DNA of 64,000 nucleotides from an uncultured Lachnospiraceae bacterium (GCA_910578085.1 CAJTPM010000010.1:1-64000); one strand, 5' to 3'. Positions 35,600-44,708 are shown, counted from the stretch's first letter. Program-made: numbers and translations. The notes: generated from the sequence alone by a model not told the origin.

Positions 35600-36253
35600 A
35601 TGAATTTTAATTTGTTCGACAATCCGGTCGTGAACGGGATCGGCAGGATCGCGGATTTTGTGGTGTTAAATCTGCTGTGGGTGCTCTGCTCCATACCGAT
35701 TATTACGATAGGGGCATCCACGACAGCGCTTTACACAGTTATGTTAAAGATTGTGAAAAATGAAGAGGGTTACCTTGTCAAGGGATTTTTCAAGGCCTTC
35801 AGGGAAAACTTTAAGCAGAGCACGGTGATATGGCTTGTATTTCTGGCGCTGGGGATCGTACTCCTTGTGGATTTTTCCGCTTTGCGGCTGATGTCCGCAA
35901 ATGTGGCGGGGATCATGCAGATCCTGCTGATGCTTATGGGGGCGTTACTGATCAGCGGTTCGGTATATGCCTTCGGGCTCCAGGCCAGATTTGTAAATAC
36001 GGTGAAAAACACCCTGAAAAATGCGGCCATACTGGTGTTTGCGAAACTGCCGCATACGATTTTGATCGTGATCATTTCCATCGGTTCGGTGATCGCCACA
36101 TTTTATAATGAAATGACGCTGATCATCGGGTTTACGGTATGGCTGTTTGTGGGTGTGGCTATGGTGGCCTGGCTGAACTGCTATGTTCTGCGCAGTGTGT
36201 TCCGGAAACTGGAGGAGTTCCAGGGAGAACAGGAGGAGGATCAGGCAGAATAG
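35600..36253 (+). CDS. YesL/DUF624-family membrane protein
   Basis: 217 aa with about five TM helices (22-45, 77-96, 108-125, 148-168, 172-192). LNLLWVLCSIPIITIGAST near the N-terminus is the DUF624 signature. YesL-family genes often sit near sugar uptake operons, but here the gene follows alaS by 20 bp in housekeeping context. Role unknown. Confidence 0.85.
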   Translation: MNFNLFDNPVVNGIGRIADFVVLNLLWVLCSIPIITIGASTTALYTVMLKIVKNEEGYLVKGFFKAFRENFKQSTVIWLVFLALGIVLLVDFSALRLMSANVAGIMQILLMLMGALLISGSVYAFGLQARFVNTVKNTLKNAAILVFAKLPHTILIVIISIGSVIATFYNEMTLIIGFTVWLFVGVAMVAWLNCYVLRSVFRKLEEFQGEQEEDQAE

Positions 36254-36275
36254 GGGAGCGGACGCTCCTGCGCAT

Positions 36276-36316
36276 AGAAAAACTGCCGCAACATGGTTAC
36301 CATGTTTGCGGCAGTT
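36276..36316 (-). terminator. terminator of rpsU, probably bidirectional
   Basis: AACTGCCGCA / TGCGGCAGTT with an inner ACATGGT / ACCATGT stem gives a long hairpin. On the minus strand it is followed by TTTTTC. It lies between rpsU and the convergent DUF624 gene. Confidence 0.85.
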
Positions 36317-36327
36317 CAGCATTTACA

Positions 36328-36504
36328 TTAGTTGTATTTCCGTTTTCTTGCAGCTTCGGATTTTTTCTTTCGCCTTACGCTGGGTTTCTCGTAATGCTCT
36401 CTTTTCCGAATCTCCTGCTGAATACCTGCCTTAGCGCAGCTTCTCTTGAAACGGCGTAATGCACTGTCCAAAGATTCATTTTCTTTTACGATAACATTAG
36501 ACAT
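36328..36504 (-). CDS. rpsU: ribosomal protein bS21
   Basis: 58 aa, the usual Firmicutes length. [20 protein letters not shown] is followed by [20 protein letters not shown] and a basic tail ending RKRKYN. It is a small-subunit protein near the mRNA 3'-end binding platform. Own promoter; a terminator follows. It is minus-strand among plus-strand genes. Confidence 0.95.
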   Translation of the reverse strand: MSNVIVKENESLDSALRRFKRSCAKAGIQQEIRKREHYEKPSVRRKKKSEAARKRKYN

Positions 36505-36612
36505 TAAATCACCCTGACCTCCCTTCAGTCCCTTCGGCTCTTACGACTGAATGGGTTATTCTTATATACACAACAGGCAGGTAGAAGTTCTCCTGTTCTA
36601 TATACATCAAAT
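36505..36612 (-). promoter_or_regulatory. rpsU 5' leader with two hairpins
   Basis: Between the promoter and the ATG the leader can form TATATA-AACAGG / CCTGTT-TATATA (about 36569-36605). A second hairpin, TTCAGTC / GACTGAA (about 36524-36551), lies just before GGGAGG. Leaders of ribosomal protein genes are often autoregulatory, but I recognise no known class. Confidence 0.45.
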
Positions 36613-36640
36613 ATTATAGCATAAATTTCCTGTTAGTCAA
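36613..36640 (-). promoter_or_regulatory. sigma-A promoter of rpsU
   Basis: Minus strand: TTGACT, 16 bp spacer, TATAAT. Confidence 0.75.
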
Positions 36641-36861
36641 CTATTTTTTTGTATGATTAGAATGTATTTAAGTCGATTTTTTGTCTGGCAGGCATTGCCG
36701 GGCGGCTCCAGGCGGTTCGTGAACTGCTTTTGTCGATACGAAGGTAAGATTTACCTGATACGCATTGATTCTGAACAGGAAGCTATGTTAGAATAAAAAA
36801 CAGAACAGACCGGAGCTGGTCGACAAAGGAAAATTATGAAGAGACAGTGGGGAGAAAACGG
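36641..36861. other. divergent region before xpt
   Basis: A possible xpt promoter TTGATT, 18 bp, TAGAAT ends near 36795. I looked for the purine riboswitch that often precedes xpt and did not find its conserved core. Confidence 0.4.
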
Positions 36862-37473
36862 ATGGAAATTTTAAAGGAACGGATTCGAAAAGAGGGGAAA
36901 ATCAAAGCGGGAAATGTTCTGAAAGTGGATAGTTTCCTGAATCACCAGATGGATATAGAATTGTTTTCAGAGATTGGAAAGGAATTTAAGAGACGTTTTG
37001 CAGATGCGGAGATAAATAAGATTTTAACCATAGAGGCTTCCGGTATCGGTATTTCCTGTGTGGCAGCGCAGAGTTTTCATGTGCCGGTGATATTTGCGAA
37101 AAAGACACAGACGAGGAATATCGCGGGAGATGTTTATACAACGAAAGTGCAATCTTATACGCATGGGCGGATCTATGATATTATTGTGGCGAAAGAATTT
37201 CTGGGTAAGGGTGATAAGGTTCTGGTGATTGACGATTTTCTGGCGAACGGAAAAGCCCTGGAAGGGTTGATCGCTTTGGTGGAAGAGGCAGGTGCTGATC
37301 TTGTCGGCGCCGGAATCGTAATTGAAAAGGGATTTCAGGCTGGCGGAGATACGCTGCGGGGCAAAGGAATCCGTATAGAGTCTCTGGCGATCGTGGAGAG
37401 TATGAATGAGGCGACAGGGCAGATCACATTCCGGGGTGATACGGTGGCGGACGGTATGGAGATACAGATATAA
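36862..37473 (+). CDS. xpt: xanthine phosphoribosyltransferase
   Basis: 203 aa. Converts xanthine and PRPP to XMP in purine salvage. The N-terminal [20 protein letters not shown] is the Xpt mark; [15 protein letters not shown] and the PRPP loop [16 protein letters not shown] are conserved. KSxT-like substrate loop [15 protein letters not shown]. The start is at MEILKERI because GGGGAG lies 7 nt upstream. Confidence 0.92.
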   Translation: MEILKERIRKEGKIKAGNVLKVDSFLNHQMDIELFSEIGKEFKRRFADAEINKILTIEASGIGISCVAAQSFHVPVIFAKKTQTRNIAGDVYTTKVQSYTHGRIYDIIVAKEFLGKGDKVLVIDDFLANGKALEGLIALVEEAGADLVGAGIVIEKGFQAGGDTLRGKGIRIESLAIVESMNEATGQITFRGDTVADGMEIQI

Positions 37474-37515
37474 GGTCGCGCTGTTTAAATGGATTGGAAT
37501 CAGGAGGGACACCGG

Positions 37516-37738
37516 GTGAGTTCATTTGTGGAATTTAAGGATGTCGGCAAGATATATCACATGGGCGAGGTGGAAAATAAAACATGTGAACTTTTGTATT
37601 GAAAAGGGGGAGTTCTGTGTTGTGGTGGGTGCTTCCGGCGCGGGAAAACGACGATTTTGAATATTTTGGGCGGTATGGATACGCTTACTTCCGGGCCGGT
37701 GCTGTTAGACGGGGAAGATTTGAAGTCTATTGAATAAA
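37516..37738 (+). pseudogene. fragment of LolD/MacB-type ABC ATPase
   Basis: GTG with GGAGG upstream, then SSFVEFKDVGKIYHMGEVE, typical of antimicrobial-peptide or lipoprotein ABC ATPases. A shift near 37580 leads into FCIEKGEFCVVVGASGAGK (Walker A), a second shift at the Lys codon run leads into TTILNILGGMDTLTSGPVLL, and the frame stops at DLKSIE. Only about 70 of 220 residues survive, with two frameshifts. No partner permease lies nearby. Confidence 0.8.
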
Positions 37739-37772
37739 TGAACGTGTGAGAGGAAAGGAATGCGTGAGTTTC

Positions 37773-38852
37773 ATGAGAAAAGTGTGGAAATGGTCCGGGA
37801 TTTTTGCAGGGGTGCTTTTGGCGCTTTCTGTGGTTTATGTTATTTATGTATTTATTGCTTATGACAGACTTCCGGATAAGATGACGCTGCAGGTGGCTGA
37901 AAGCGGCGAAAACTCTGATTTCAAGAACAGCGATAAGTTTTCCGGGAAAAAATCCTATTCCATTATGACTTACAATATTGGATTCGGAGCCTATCAGCCG
38001 GACTACAGCTTTTTTATGGACGGCGGAAAGAATTCCTGGGGAAAAGACGAGGAGAGCGTGAAGGATGCAGTTTGTGGTGCAGGAGAGTTTGTCCGCAGTT
38101 TGGACCCTGATTTTGTGCTTTTACAGGAGGTAGACAGGGACGGCACACGCTCCTACCATATCGATGAGTTGGAACTGCTCAATGAGTTTGTCAGGGGATA
38201 TTATTATACATATGCCCAGAACTATGATTCCCCATTCTTATTTTACCCGCCCTGGGAACCCCATGGGGCCAATAAAGCAGGTCTTGTCAGTTATTCCAGA
38301 GGAGAGATCGCAGATGCTGTGCGCAGAAGTCTCCCAATATCAGAGTCCTTTTCCAAATTTGTAGATCTTGACAGATGCTACGCCATCTCACGGATTCCGG
38401 TAAAGGATGGAAAAATGCTCTGCCTTTACAATATGCATATGTCCGCATACGGGAGCAGCGATGAAATAAGAACTGGGCAGCTGTCCATGCTTTATGAGGA
38501 TATGGAGGCTGACTACAGTGCCGGAAACTATGTGATCTGCGGAGGAGATTTTAACCATAATCTGAGGACGGAAAATCAGGAAAATGCACCGGAGTGGGCA
38601 TATCTTTTCCCACGGGAAAGCCTGCCGGGAGGATTTAAAATGGCGATGGACGAGGCAGAAGATCCGGAAGATATTGCGCACGACAGTTGTCGGAATGCTG
38701 ATAAACCTTATGATGAGAAAACCACCTACACAGTAACTCTTGATGGTTTTATCATATCGGATAACGTGATCGTAAACAGTTACAGGCATCTGGACTGTGG
38801 CTATCAGTTTTCGGATCACGATCCGGTAGTGATGGAATTTACACTGGAATAA
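37773..38852 (+). CDS. membrane-anchored endonuclease/exonuclease/phosphatase-family protein
   Basis: About 359 aa. N-terminal TM anchor (about 8-28) followed by an EEP domain: SIMTYNIGFG (Asn), FVLLQEVDRDG (metal Glu), LYNMHMSAYG, ICGGDFNHN (Asp/Asn) and the last His in YQFSDHDPVVMEF. All catalytic residues are present. Family members cut phosphodiesters in nucleic acids, inositol phosphates or sphingomyelin; the TM places the domain outside. The start is uncertain: GTG 37764 is also possible. Confidence 0.8.
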   Translation: MRKVWKWSGIFAGVLLALSVVYVIYVFIAYDRLPDKMTLQVAESGENSDFKNSDKFSGKKSYSIMTYNIGFGAYQPDYSFFMDGGKNSWGKDEESVKDAVCGAGEFVRSLDPDFVLLQEVDRDGTRSYHIDELELLNEFVRGYYYTYAQNYDSPFLFYPPWEPHGANKAGLVSYSRGEIADAVRRSLPISESFSKFVDLDRCYAISRIPVKDGKMLCLYNMHMSAYGSSDEIRTGQLSMLYEDMEADYSAGNYVICGGDFNHNLRTENQENAPEWAYLFPRESLPGGFKMAMDEAEDPEDIAHDSCRNADKPYDEKTTYTVTLDGFIISDNVIVNSYRHLDCGYQFSDHDPVVMEFTLE

Positions 38853-38898
38853 ATAGAGATAAAAAAGAAACACAAAAGAAGACTTTTTCAATTTTTTC

Positions 38899-38927
38899 TT
38901 GCAAAGAATGACACCTTATGGTAAAAT
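38899..38927 (+). promoter_or_regulatory. sigma-A promoter of rplS
   Basis: TTGCAA, 17 bp spacer, TAAAAT. Confidence 0.7.
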
Positions 38928-38945
38928 ACTACCGTTGCAATAAAG

Positions 38946-39003
38946 AGATGGTCCTCTGTTACGCAGGTATTAAGAACATCCGATTCAATAAGGAGGCATG
39001 AAA
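38946..39003 (+). ncRNA. L19-type ribosomal protein leader
   Basis: Between promoter and rplS start. GATGGTC (38948-38954) pairs with GAACATC (38975-38981), with an inner CTCTG / CAG hairpin, then TAAGGAGG. Position, the GATGGTCC...AGAACATC core and the RBS match what I know of the Firmicutes L19 leader. Assignment by eye. Confidence 0.6.
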
Positions 39004-39006
39004 TAA

Positions 39007-39354
39007 ATGAATGATGTAATCAGAGAAATTGAGCAGGCGCAGTTAAAAGAGGCTGTAGATGAGTTTAACGTAGGTGATACGGTCAGAGTACACGGTAAGA
39101 TTAAAGAGGGAAACCGTGAAAGAGTACAGGTTTTTGAGGGAACTGTTATCAAGAGACAGAACGGTGGAAACCGTGAAACATTTACAGTTAGAAAATCTTC
39201 CGGCGGGATTGGCGTGGAAAAGACATGGCCGTTACATTCACCCAATGTAGTAAAGATTGAAGTGGTAAGAAGAGGTAAAGTGAGAAGAGCAAAACTCTTC
39301 TATCTGAGAAATCTTTCCGGCAAGAAGGCAAAAGTAAAAGAGGCTATGCGGTAA
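39007..39354 (+). CDS. rplS: ribosomal protein bL19
   Basis: 115 aa. [20 protein letters not shown] and [21 protein letters not shown] are diagnostic. Located at the 30S-50S interface. First gene of the rplS-lepB-rbgA-lepB-rnhB cluster. Confidence 0.95.
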   Translation: MNDVIREIEQAQLKEAVDEFNVGDTVRVHGKIKEGNRERVQVFEGTVIKRQNGGNRETFTVRKSSGGIGVEKTWPLHSPNVVKIEVVRRGKVRRAKLFYLRNLSGKKAKVKEAMR

Positions 39355-39397
39355 AATTATTTTTATCGGTGAAAATTCTGAAAATCGTATGATGCAG

Positions 39398-39433
39398 AGG
39401 AGAACTGTTACGGTTGTAATGGTTCTCCTTTTG
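39398..39433 (+). terminator. terminator after rplS
   Basis: AGGAGAAC / GTTCTCCT, 8 bp stem, then TTT. Its right arm lies inside the spacer of the next promoter. Confidence 0.65.
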
Positions 39434-39442
39434 TTATATAAT
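39414..39442 (+). promoter_or_regulatory. sigma-A promoter of first lepB gene
   Basis: TTGTAA, 17 bp spacer, TATAAT, overlapping the rplS terminator. ATG follows at 39476. Confidence 0.65.
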
Positions 39443-39475
39443 GTAATAGCCACAAAGGAAGATAGTGAGGAGATC

Positions 39476-40063
39476 ATGTCCAGAAAAAGTAATGGGCTTC
39501 ATTTTTATAAGAGACGAAAGACCATCAGTGTAGGATTATTAAAGGAGATTGGAAGCTGGGGTTTCTTTTTCGTGCTGGCGGTTTTGATAGCCTTTGTGTT
39601 TGTTTATTCCGTGGGTCTGAAGACCAGCGTGATTGGTGCTTCCATGGAGCCCTGCCTTTATAACGGGCAGAATGTTTTGATCAACAAGATAAATTACAGT
39701 TTTGGATCGCCTAAACGGGGCGATGTGATCGTATTTCTGCCCAATGGCAATGAAAATACCCATTATTATATTAAGCGTGTTATAGGCCTTCCAGGGGAGA
39801 CGGTCACAATAAGCGAAGGCAGGATCTATCTGAACGGCTATTTTTATGAAGAAGACGACAGTTACGATACGATTGAAGACGGAGGAATTGCGGAGAAAGG
39901 CATTACGCTGGGAGATGAGGAATATTTTGTGCTGGGGGACAACAGGAACAACAGTGAGGACAGCCGCTCTGCCAATGTGGGAGCCGTAAAGGAAGATACC
40001 ATTGCAGGGAAGGCATGGTTTAAGTTAGGCGACAGTATCGATATGATCGGATTTATAGAGTAA
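39476..40063 (+). CDS. lepB: signal peptidase I (first copy)
   Basis: 195 aa type I signal peptidase. One N-terminal TM (about 29-48). Catalytic Ser in GASMEPCLYNGQ and Lys in HYYIKRVIGLPGE. Late box EYFVLGDNRNNSEDSR. The start is at MSRKSNG with GAGGAG upstream. A second lepB lies 930 bp downstream. Confidence 0.92.
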   Translation: MSRKSNGLHFYKRRKTISVGLLKEIGSWGFFFVLAVLIAFVFVYSVGLKTSVIGASMEPCLYNGQNVLINKINYSFGSPKRGDVIVFLPNGNENTHYYIKRVIGLPGETVTISEGRIYLNGYFYEEDDSYDTIEDGGIAEKGITLGDEEYFVLGDNRNNSEDSRSANVGAVKEDTIAGKAWFKLGDSIDMIGFIE

Positions 40064-40127
40064 ATGTGCAAAAAAGACAGCGTGGGAGATGACGGTCAGG
40101 CAGTGGGACGCGGAAGTGAGGAAGTAT

Positions 40128-40976
40128 ATGAACTATCAATGGTATCCCGGGCATATGACAAAGGCTCGAAGGATGATGGAAGAAAATATAAAACTTGTTG
40201 ACCTTGTGATCGAGCTGGTGGATGCGAGGGTTCCTCTTGCCAGCAGAAATCCGGATATTGATGCCATGGGAAAAAATAAGGCAAGACTGATCCTGTTAAA
40301 TAAATCAGATCTGGCAGATGAGCCTGTCAATAAACTGTGGAAAGAGTATTTTGAAAAACAGGGAATGTATGTGCTGGAAGTCAACTCAAAGAGCGGGAGC
40401 GGCATAAAAGCGATCCATGGGCTTGTGAAAGAGGCCTGCAGAGAGAAGATAGAGAGAGACAGGAGGAGAGGCATATTAAACAGACCTGTCCGGGCTATGG
40501 TGGTTGGGATTCCCAATGTGGGAAAGTCAACTTTTATCAATTCCTTTGCAGGGAAAGCCTGTACAAAAACCGGGAACAGGCCGGGGGTGACAAAGGGAAA
40601 ACAGTGGATCCGGTTAAATAAGTCATTAGAGCTTCTGGATACGCCGGGGATCCTGTGGCCGAAGTTTGAGAGCCAGGAAGTGGGCCTGAAGTTAGCCTTA
40701 ATAGGTTCGATGAATGATAATATTAACTCTGTGGAGGAGATGACAGTCTCGCTGATCGGTATGCTGAGAGAGCGGTATGGCGGAGTGCTTGCAGAGCGTT
40801 ATGGCGTGGAAGAAGCGACAGAGGCTTATGATCTTTTAAAAGATATAGCAAAAATGCGCAGATGTATCCTGAAAGGGGAGGAGCCCGATATGAAAAAAGC
40901 GGCTTTTCTTGTGCTGGATGATTTCAGAAGCGGCAGGCTGGGAAGGATCTCATTGGAGATGCCTTGCATGGAATAG
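40128..40976 (+). CDS. rbgA: ribosome biogenesis GTPase RbgA
   Basis: 282 aa circularly permuted GTPase for late 50S assembly. WYPGHMTKARRMM at the start is typical. G4 NKSD (about 61) precedes G1 GIPNVGKSTF (about 126), and G3 DTPGILWPK follows. C-terminal ANTAR-like helical domain. GTGAGG before the ATG. Confidence 0.95.
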   Translation: MNYQWYPGHMTKARRMMEENIKLVDLVIELVDARVPLASRNPDIDAMGKNKARLILLNKSDLADEPVNKLWKEYFEKQGMYVLEVNSKSGSGIKAIHGLVKEACREKIERDRRRGILNRPVRAMVVGIPNVGKSTFINSFAGKACTKTGNRPGVTKGKQWIRLNKSLELLDTPGILWPKFESQEVGLKLALIGSMNDNINSVEEMTVSLIGMLRERYGGVLAERYGVEEATEAYDLLKDIAKMRRCILKGEEPDMKKAAFLVLDDFRSGRLGRISLEMPCME

Positions 40977-40992
40977 AGAAAAGAGGAATAAA

Positions 40993-41562
40993 ATGGGCAG
41001 GAAGAGTAAAAGAAATGAAATGAGAGGAAGCGTTGTAAAGGAGATTTTGAGTACCAGTATCTATCTGTTGATCGTGCTGGCCGTTACCTATCTGATTATC
41101 TACTATGTCGGACAGAGGACGGAAGTGGAGGGCAGTTCCATGGAGCCGACTTTGCAGGATGGGGACAATCTGATCGTGGATAAAATCTCCTACCGCTTTC
41201 ACGACCCGGAACGCTTTGATATCATTGTTTTTCCTTTTCAGTACGAAGAGGAAACCTATTATATCAAGCGGATCATCGGTATGCCGGGGGAGAGTGTGCG
41301 GATCGACTGGGATGGGAATATCTATATTGACGGAGAACTGCTGGCAGAGGGATATGGACTGGAGGTTATACAGGATCCGGGCAGAGCGGAAACGGAGATT
41401 TCGCTTGGCGAGGATGAATATTTTGTGCTGGGGGATAACCGGAATAACAGTACGGACGGCCGGGCAGAGCTGGTGGGGAATATACACAGGGATGATATTA
41501 TCGGCCGTGCCTGGGTGAGAATTTATCCCTTTGATAAATTTGGAAAGTTGCGGCATCAGTGA
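40993..41562 (+). CDS. lepB: signal peptidase I (second copy)
   Basis: 189 aa. TM at about 17-37. Catalytic Ser in EGSSMEPTLQDGD and Lys in TYYIKRIIGMPGE; box EYFVLGDNRNNSTDGR. Differs from the first copy mainly in the N-terminus and loop. Follows rbgA by 16 bp. Confidence 0.93.
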   Translation: MGRKSKRNEMRGSVVKEILSTSIYLLIVLAVTYLIIYYVGQRTEVEGSSMEPTLQDGDNLIVDKISYRFHDPERFDIIVFPFQYEEETYYIKRIIGMPGESVRIDWDGNIYIDGELLAEGYGLEVIQDPGRAETEISLGEDEYFVLGDNRNNSTDGRAELVGNIHRDDIIGRAWVRIYPFDKFGKLRHQ

Positions 41563-41572
41563 GGAAGATGGT

Positions 41573-42325
41573 ATGGAGAAGATCGGGGAGATAAAGCGGA
41601 AATTTGCGGCGTGCGGGGTGGAAGAGCTGCCGGGGCTTATTTCCTGTTATGAGACGGATGAGCGGGCTGGCGTGCAGGCGGTGGTGGCAGCGGCGACAAA
41701 GCGGATTGCCGCCTGGGAAAAAGAAGTCGCGAGAACGGAAGAGATGAAGCGGTATGAGAGAGAGTATGCGGCATACTCTTACATCTGCGGCATTGATGAG
41801 GTTGGCAGAGGGCCGCTTGCGGGGCCGGTTGTGGCGGGGGCGGTGATCCTTCCCAAAGATTGCAGTCTTTTATATCTAAATGATTCCAAGAAACTGTCCG
41901 AAAAAAAGAGAGAAGAGTTATACGATAAAATTCTGGAAACTGCCGTTGCAGTGGGCATAGGATATAATACGCCGGCAAGAATCGATGAGATCAATATTTT
42001 ACAGGCTACATACGAGGCAATGCGGGAGGCAGTGGGAAGGCTTTTCCCGAAACCGGATCTGCTGCTTAATGACGCGGTGACGATTCCGAAAATCAGTATC
42101 AGGCAGGTGCCGATCATCAAGGGAGATGCCAAAAGCATTTCCATAGCGGCGGCCAGTATTGTGGCAAAAGTGACCAGAGACCGGCTGATGGTGAAATATG
42201 ATGAGATCTATCCGGAATATGGTTTTGCCGCCAACAAGGGATACGGTTCGGTGCTGCATATCGAGGCCATCAGAAAATATGGGGCAACGCCCATTCACAG
42301 AAAGAGTTTCATAAAAAATCTATGA
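41573..42325 (+). CDS. rnhB: ribonuclease HII
   Basis: 250 aa. Removes RNA from RNA-DNA hybrids. ICGIDEVGRGPLAGPVVAGA holds the first Asp-Glu; LNDSKKLSEKKRE, ASIVAKVTRDRLM and NKGYGSVLHIEAI are conserved. An N-terminal helical extension of about 65 residues is typical of the Firmicutes form. It overlaps the next gene by 4 nt. Confidence 0.94.
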   Translation: MEKIGEIKRKFAACGVEELPGLISCYETDERAGVQAVVAAATKRIAAWEKEVARTEEMKRYEREYAAYSYICGIDEVGRGPLAGPVVAGAVILPKDCSLLYLNDSKKLSEKKREELYDKILETAVAVGIGYNTPARIDEINILQATYEAMREAVGRLFPKPDLLLNDAVTIPKISIRQVPIIKGDAKSISIAAASIVAKVTRDRLMVKYDEIYPEYGFAANKGYGSVLHIEAIRKYGATPIHRKSFIKNL

Positions 42326-43926
42326 ATATTACGCTTACAGATGTTTTGACAAGAATAAACGGACAGACGAACCAGTCAGGTGCGGCGGGAAATGCGGCAT
42401 CTGCTTCTGCTATCGCAAAGCAGCTTCAGACCAGCGCGGTCTTAAATTCGTTAGTGTCCGGGCAGACTATCGGCGGCCGGATCAGTTCTGTGGACGGCCG
42501 GCAGATCCTGCTCGATATGGGAAACGGTGTGGAGATCAATGCCAGACTGGACAGTGATATGAAAGCCGCTGTGGGGCGTCAGATGCTCTTTGAGGTAAAG
42601 GGTAATTCTGACGACAAGCTGACTTTAAGTCCTTTATATACAAATCTTTCCGCCGGAAAAAGCGCTGCGGCGGGGGCATTAAATGCAGCCGGCATGCCGC
42701 TCACAGGCGAAAATATGGCGATGGTGAACAGCATGATGGAGGAAGGGCTTCCCATCGATAAGGAGAGTCTGTGGCTGATGGGGAAGCTGGCGGCGGATTT
42801 CCCGCAGGCATCGGCTGATACGATCGTCAGACTGACGGCGATGGGAATGGAGGTCAACGAGACCAATGTGATGCAGTATGAGGCCACTCAGAATATGCAG
42901 CATCAGCTTTTATACCGGATGAATGATATTACGGAGGGACTGAGTCAGGTACTTTCTTCTTTTGGGGAAGAGGGGAAGCCTGTTGCCGGCCTGCAGTTTA
43001 TGAAGGATCTGCTGCATGTTTTGCAGACCGGAGAGATTGCGGAAGAAGCGGCTGGAGTAAAGGAGCTGCAGCGGGAAATAGAGAGCCTGATGAAAGAGAT
43101 CGGGGAAGGAAAAGGTGCGGTTCCGAGTGAAGGCCGGGATGGCGAACAGGGTCTTACAGGGCGGGAAGCGGAGGCGGCAAAAGTATTGCAGCAGCTTGCC
43201 GATGAGGACGGTACGGTGCTTGTCAAGGACGGGGCAAAGATGACGGAACAGGGGCGGTTAAAACTGCCGGATGAGCTGGAACATCGTCTGGAAAGCCTGC
43301 AGAAAGAATTTACCGGACAGTTGAAGAATCTGCTGTCTAAAGAATGGACGATAAAACCGGAAAATTTTTCCGATAAGGAAGAAGTGAAAAACTTCTACCA
43401 GAAGATAAAAAATCAGGCGGGACAGATGCAGGAAGTATTTGCGGCGGCGGGGAAAGCGGAATCTTCTGCGGGGCAGGCACTGCAGCAGATGAATCAGAAC
43501 CTGCAGTTTATGGACAATGTGAATCAGATGTTTCCCTATCTGCAGATTCCGTTAAAGGCTTCCATGGAGAACGCCCACGGGGAACTCTATGTCTATCAGA
43601 AAAAGAAAGGGAAAGTTTCAGAGGATGGTTCTTCCAGTGCGCTGCTTCATCTGGAGATGGAGCATCTGGGAAATATGGATATCTATGTAAAGATGAAAGA
43701 TTATAATGTATCCACCCAGTTTACTCTTGCCAATGAAAAAGTGCTGGATTTTCTGGCGGAACATATCCATGTGCTGAATGAGCGGCTTGAAAAAAAGGGC
43801 TATCATATGCAGTCGGAAATGAAATATAAAGAGGAAGAGCGGCAAGAGAATGTGATGTCCCGTATCCGGGGGATGGAAGAACATGATACAATGGTCTCCT
43901 ATACGGCGTTTGACGTGAGGGCATAG
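42322..43926 (+). CDS. YlqG-like protein with FliK-type C-terminal domain
   Basis: 534 aa. The position between rnhB and a FlhB-like gene matches B. subtilis ylqG. An N-terminal Ala/Ser-rich region (1-70) and helical middle precede a C-terminal domain (about 415-510; HGELYVYQKKKGK, LLHLEMEHLGNMDIYVKMKD, LNERLEKKGY). That domain resembles the flagellar hook-length control FliK C-domain. No flagellar operon is nearby. Function unknown; it may pair with the FlhB-like protein next to it. Confidence 0.75.
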   Translation: MNITLTDVLTRINGQTNQSGAAGNAASASAIAKQLQTSAVLNSLVSGQTIGGRISSVDGRQILLDMGNGVEINARLDSDMKAAVGRQMLFEVKGNSDDKLTLSPLYTNLSAGKSAAAGALNAAGMPLTGENMAMVNSMMEEGLPIDKESLWLMGKLAADFPQASADTIVRLTAMGMEVNETNVMQYEATQNMQHQLLYRMNDITEGLSQVLSSFGEEGKPVAGLQFMKDLLHVLQTGEIAEEAAGVKELQREIESLMKEIGEGKGAVPSEGRDGEQGLTGREAEAAKVLQQLADEDGTVLVKDGAKMTEQGRLKLPDELEHRLESLQKEFTGQLKNLLSKEWTIKPENFSDKEEVKNFYQKIKNQAGQMQEVFAAAGKAESSAGQALQQMNQNLQFMDNVNQMFPYLQIPLKASMENAHGELYVYQKKKGKVSEDGSSSALLHLEMEHLGNMDIYVKMKDYNVSTQFTLANEKVLDFLAEHIHVLNERLEKKGYHMQSEMKYKEEERQENVMSRIRGMEEHDTMVSYTAFDVRA

Positions 43927-43929
43927 GAA

Positions 43930-44223
43930 ATGGCACAGGGAAGAGAGAACATGAAAAAGCCAAAGACCGCTGTGGCATTAGAGTATGATCCGAACGACGA
44001 GGCGCCCCGGATCATTGCCACCGGCAAGGGCGCTCTGGCTGAGCGGATCATCGAGAAGGCGAAAGAGGCGGATGTACCGCTGCACCAGGACAATGAGCTG
44101 GCAGATACGCTGTCACGGCTGGACATCGGGGAAATGATCCCGCCGGAACTGTACGAAGTCGTAGCGGAAATACTGGTCTTTGTGGATGCGATGGATAAGA
44201 TCAGAGCGAAGATGAAAAAGTAA
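43930..44223 (+). CDS. ylqH: FlhB-like C-terminal domain protein (YlqH)
   Basis: 97 aa, equal to the cytoplasmic C-terminal domain of the type III export protein FlhB. AVALEYDPNDEAPRIIATGK (with NDEA in place of the self-cleaving NPTH), AERIIEKAKEADVPLHQDNE and LADTLSRLDIGEMIPPELYE. No membrane part. B. subtilis has the same gene in the same order. Confidence 0.88.
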   Translation: MAQGRENMKKPKTAVALEYDPNDEAPRIIATGKGALAERIIEKAKEADVPLHQDNELADTLSRLDIGEMIPPELYEVVAEILVFVDAMDKIRAKMKK

Positions 44224-44339
44224 GGAGATTTTCCGGAGGACTTCAGAAGATTGGAAGGTAAAAACTGTATTCCATGGGGGAGATACAGGAAAAGCATGCA
44301 GGAGACAGATCTGAGCCCGGAGAGGGAAAGAAGGTTCAG

Positions 44340-44696
44340 ATGAACAGGCGAAAGGTGGGTTCCGACTATGAAAAAAGGGCGGGACAGTTTTTGGAGAGAC
44401 AGGGGTTAGTCATCTTATGTTACAATTTTCGGAACCGGTATGGGGAGATCGATCTTGTGGCAAAGGATGGAGAGACCACTGTCTTTGTTGAAGTTAAATA
44501 TCGGAAGGACGGACAGAAAGGACTGCCGCAGGAGGCCGTAAATTTTCGGAAACAATGGCGGATCTGCAGGGTGGCGGATTACTACAGGATGCTGCATGAT
44601 ATGGGGGATTTTTCTCCGGTGCGGTTTGATGTGGTGGCGGTCTGCGGAGAGAGGGTAGACTGGTTTCCGAACGCATTTGATTACAGGGAGAGATAG
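44340..44696 (+). CDS. YraN/UPF0102 nuclease-fold protein
   Basis: 118 aa. RRKVGSDYEKRAGQFLERQG, then RYGEIDLVAKDGETTVFVEV and YRKDGQKG, a Holliday-junction-resolvase-like fold with the D-ExK metal motif (Asp in EIDLV, Glu-x-Lys in VEVKYR). Start at MNRRKVG with AAGAAGG upstream. Role unproven. Confidence 0.88.
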   Translation: MNRRKVGSDYEKRAGQFLERQGLVILCYNFRNRYGEIDLVAKDGETTVFVEVKYRKDGQKGLPQEAVNFRKQWRICRVADYYRMLHDMGDFSPVRFDVVAVCGERVDWFPNAFDYRER

Positions 44697-44708
44697 GGCA
44701 AAAGGGAT

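Noticed and set aside
36641-36861. Purine riboswitch before xpt
   Set aside because: The conserved core sequences and paired loops are not visible.
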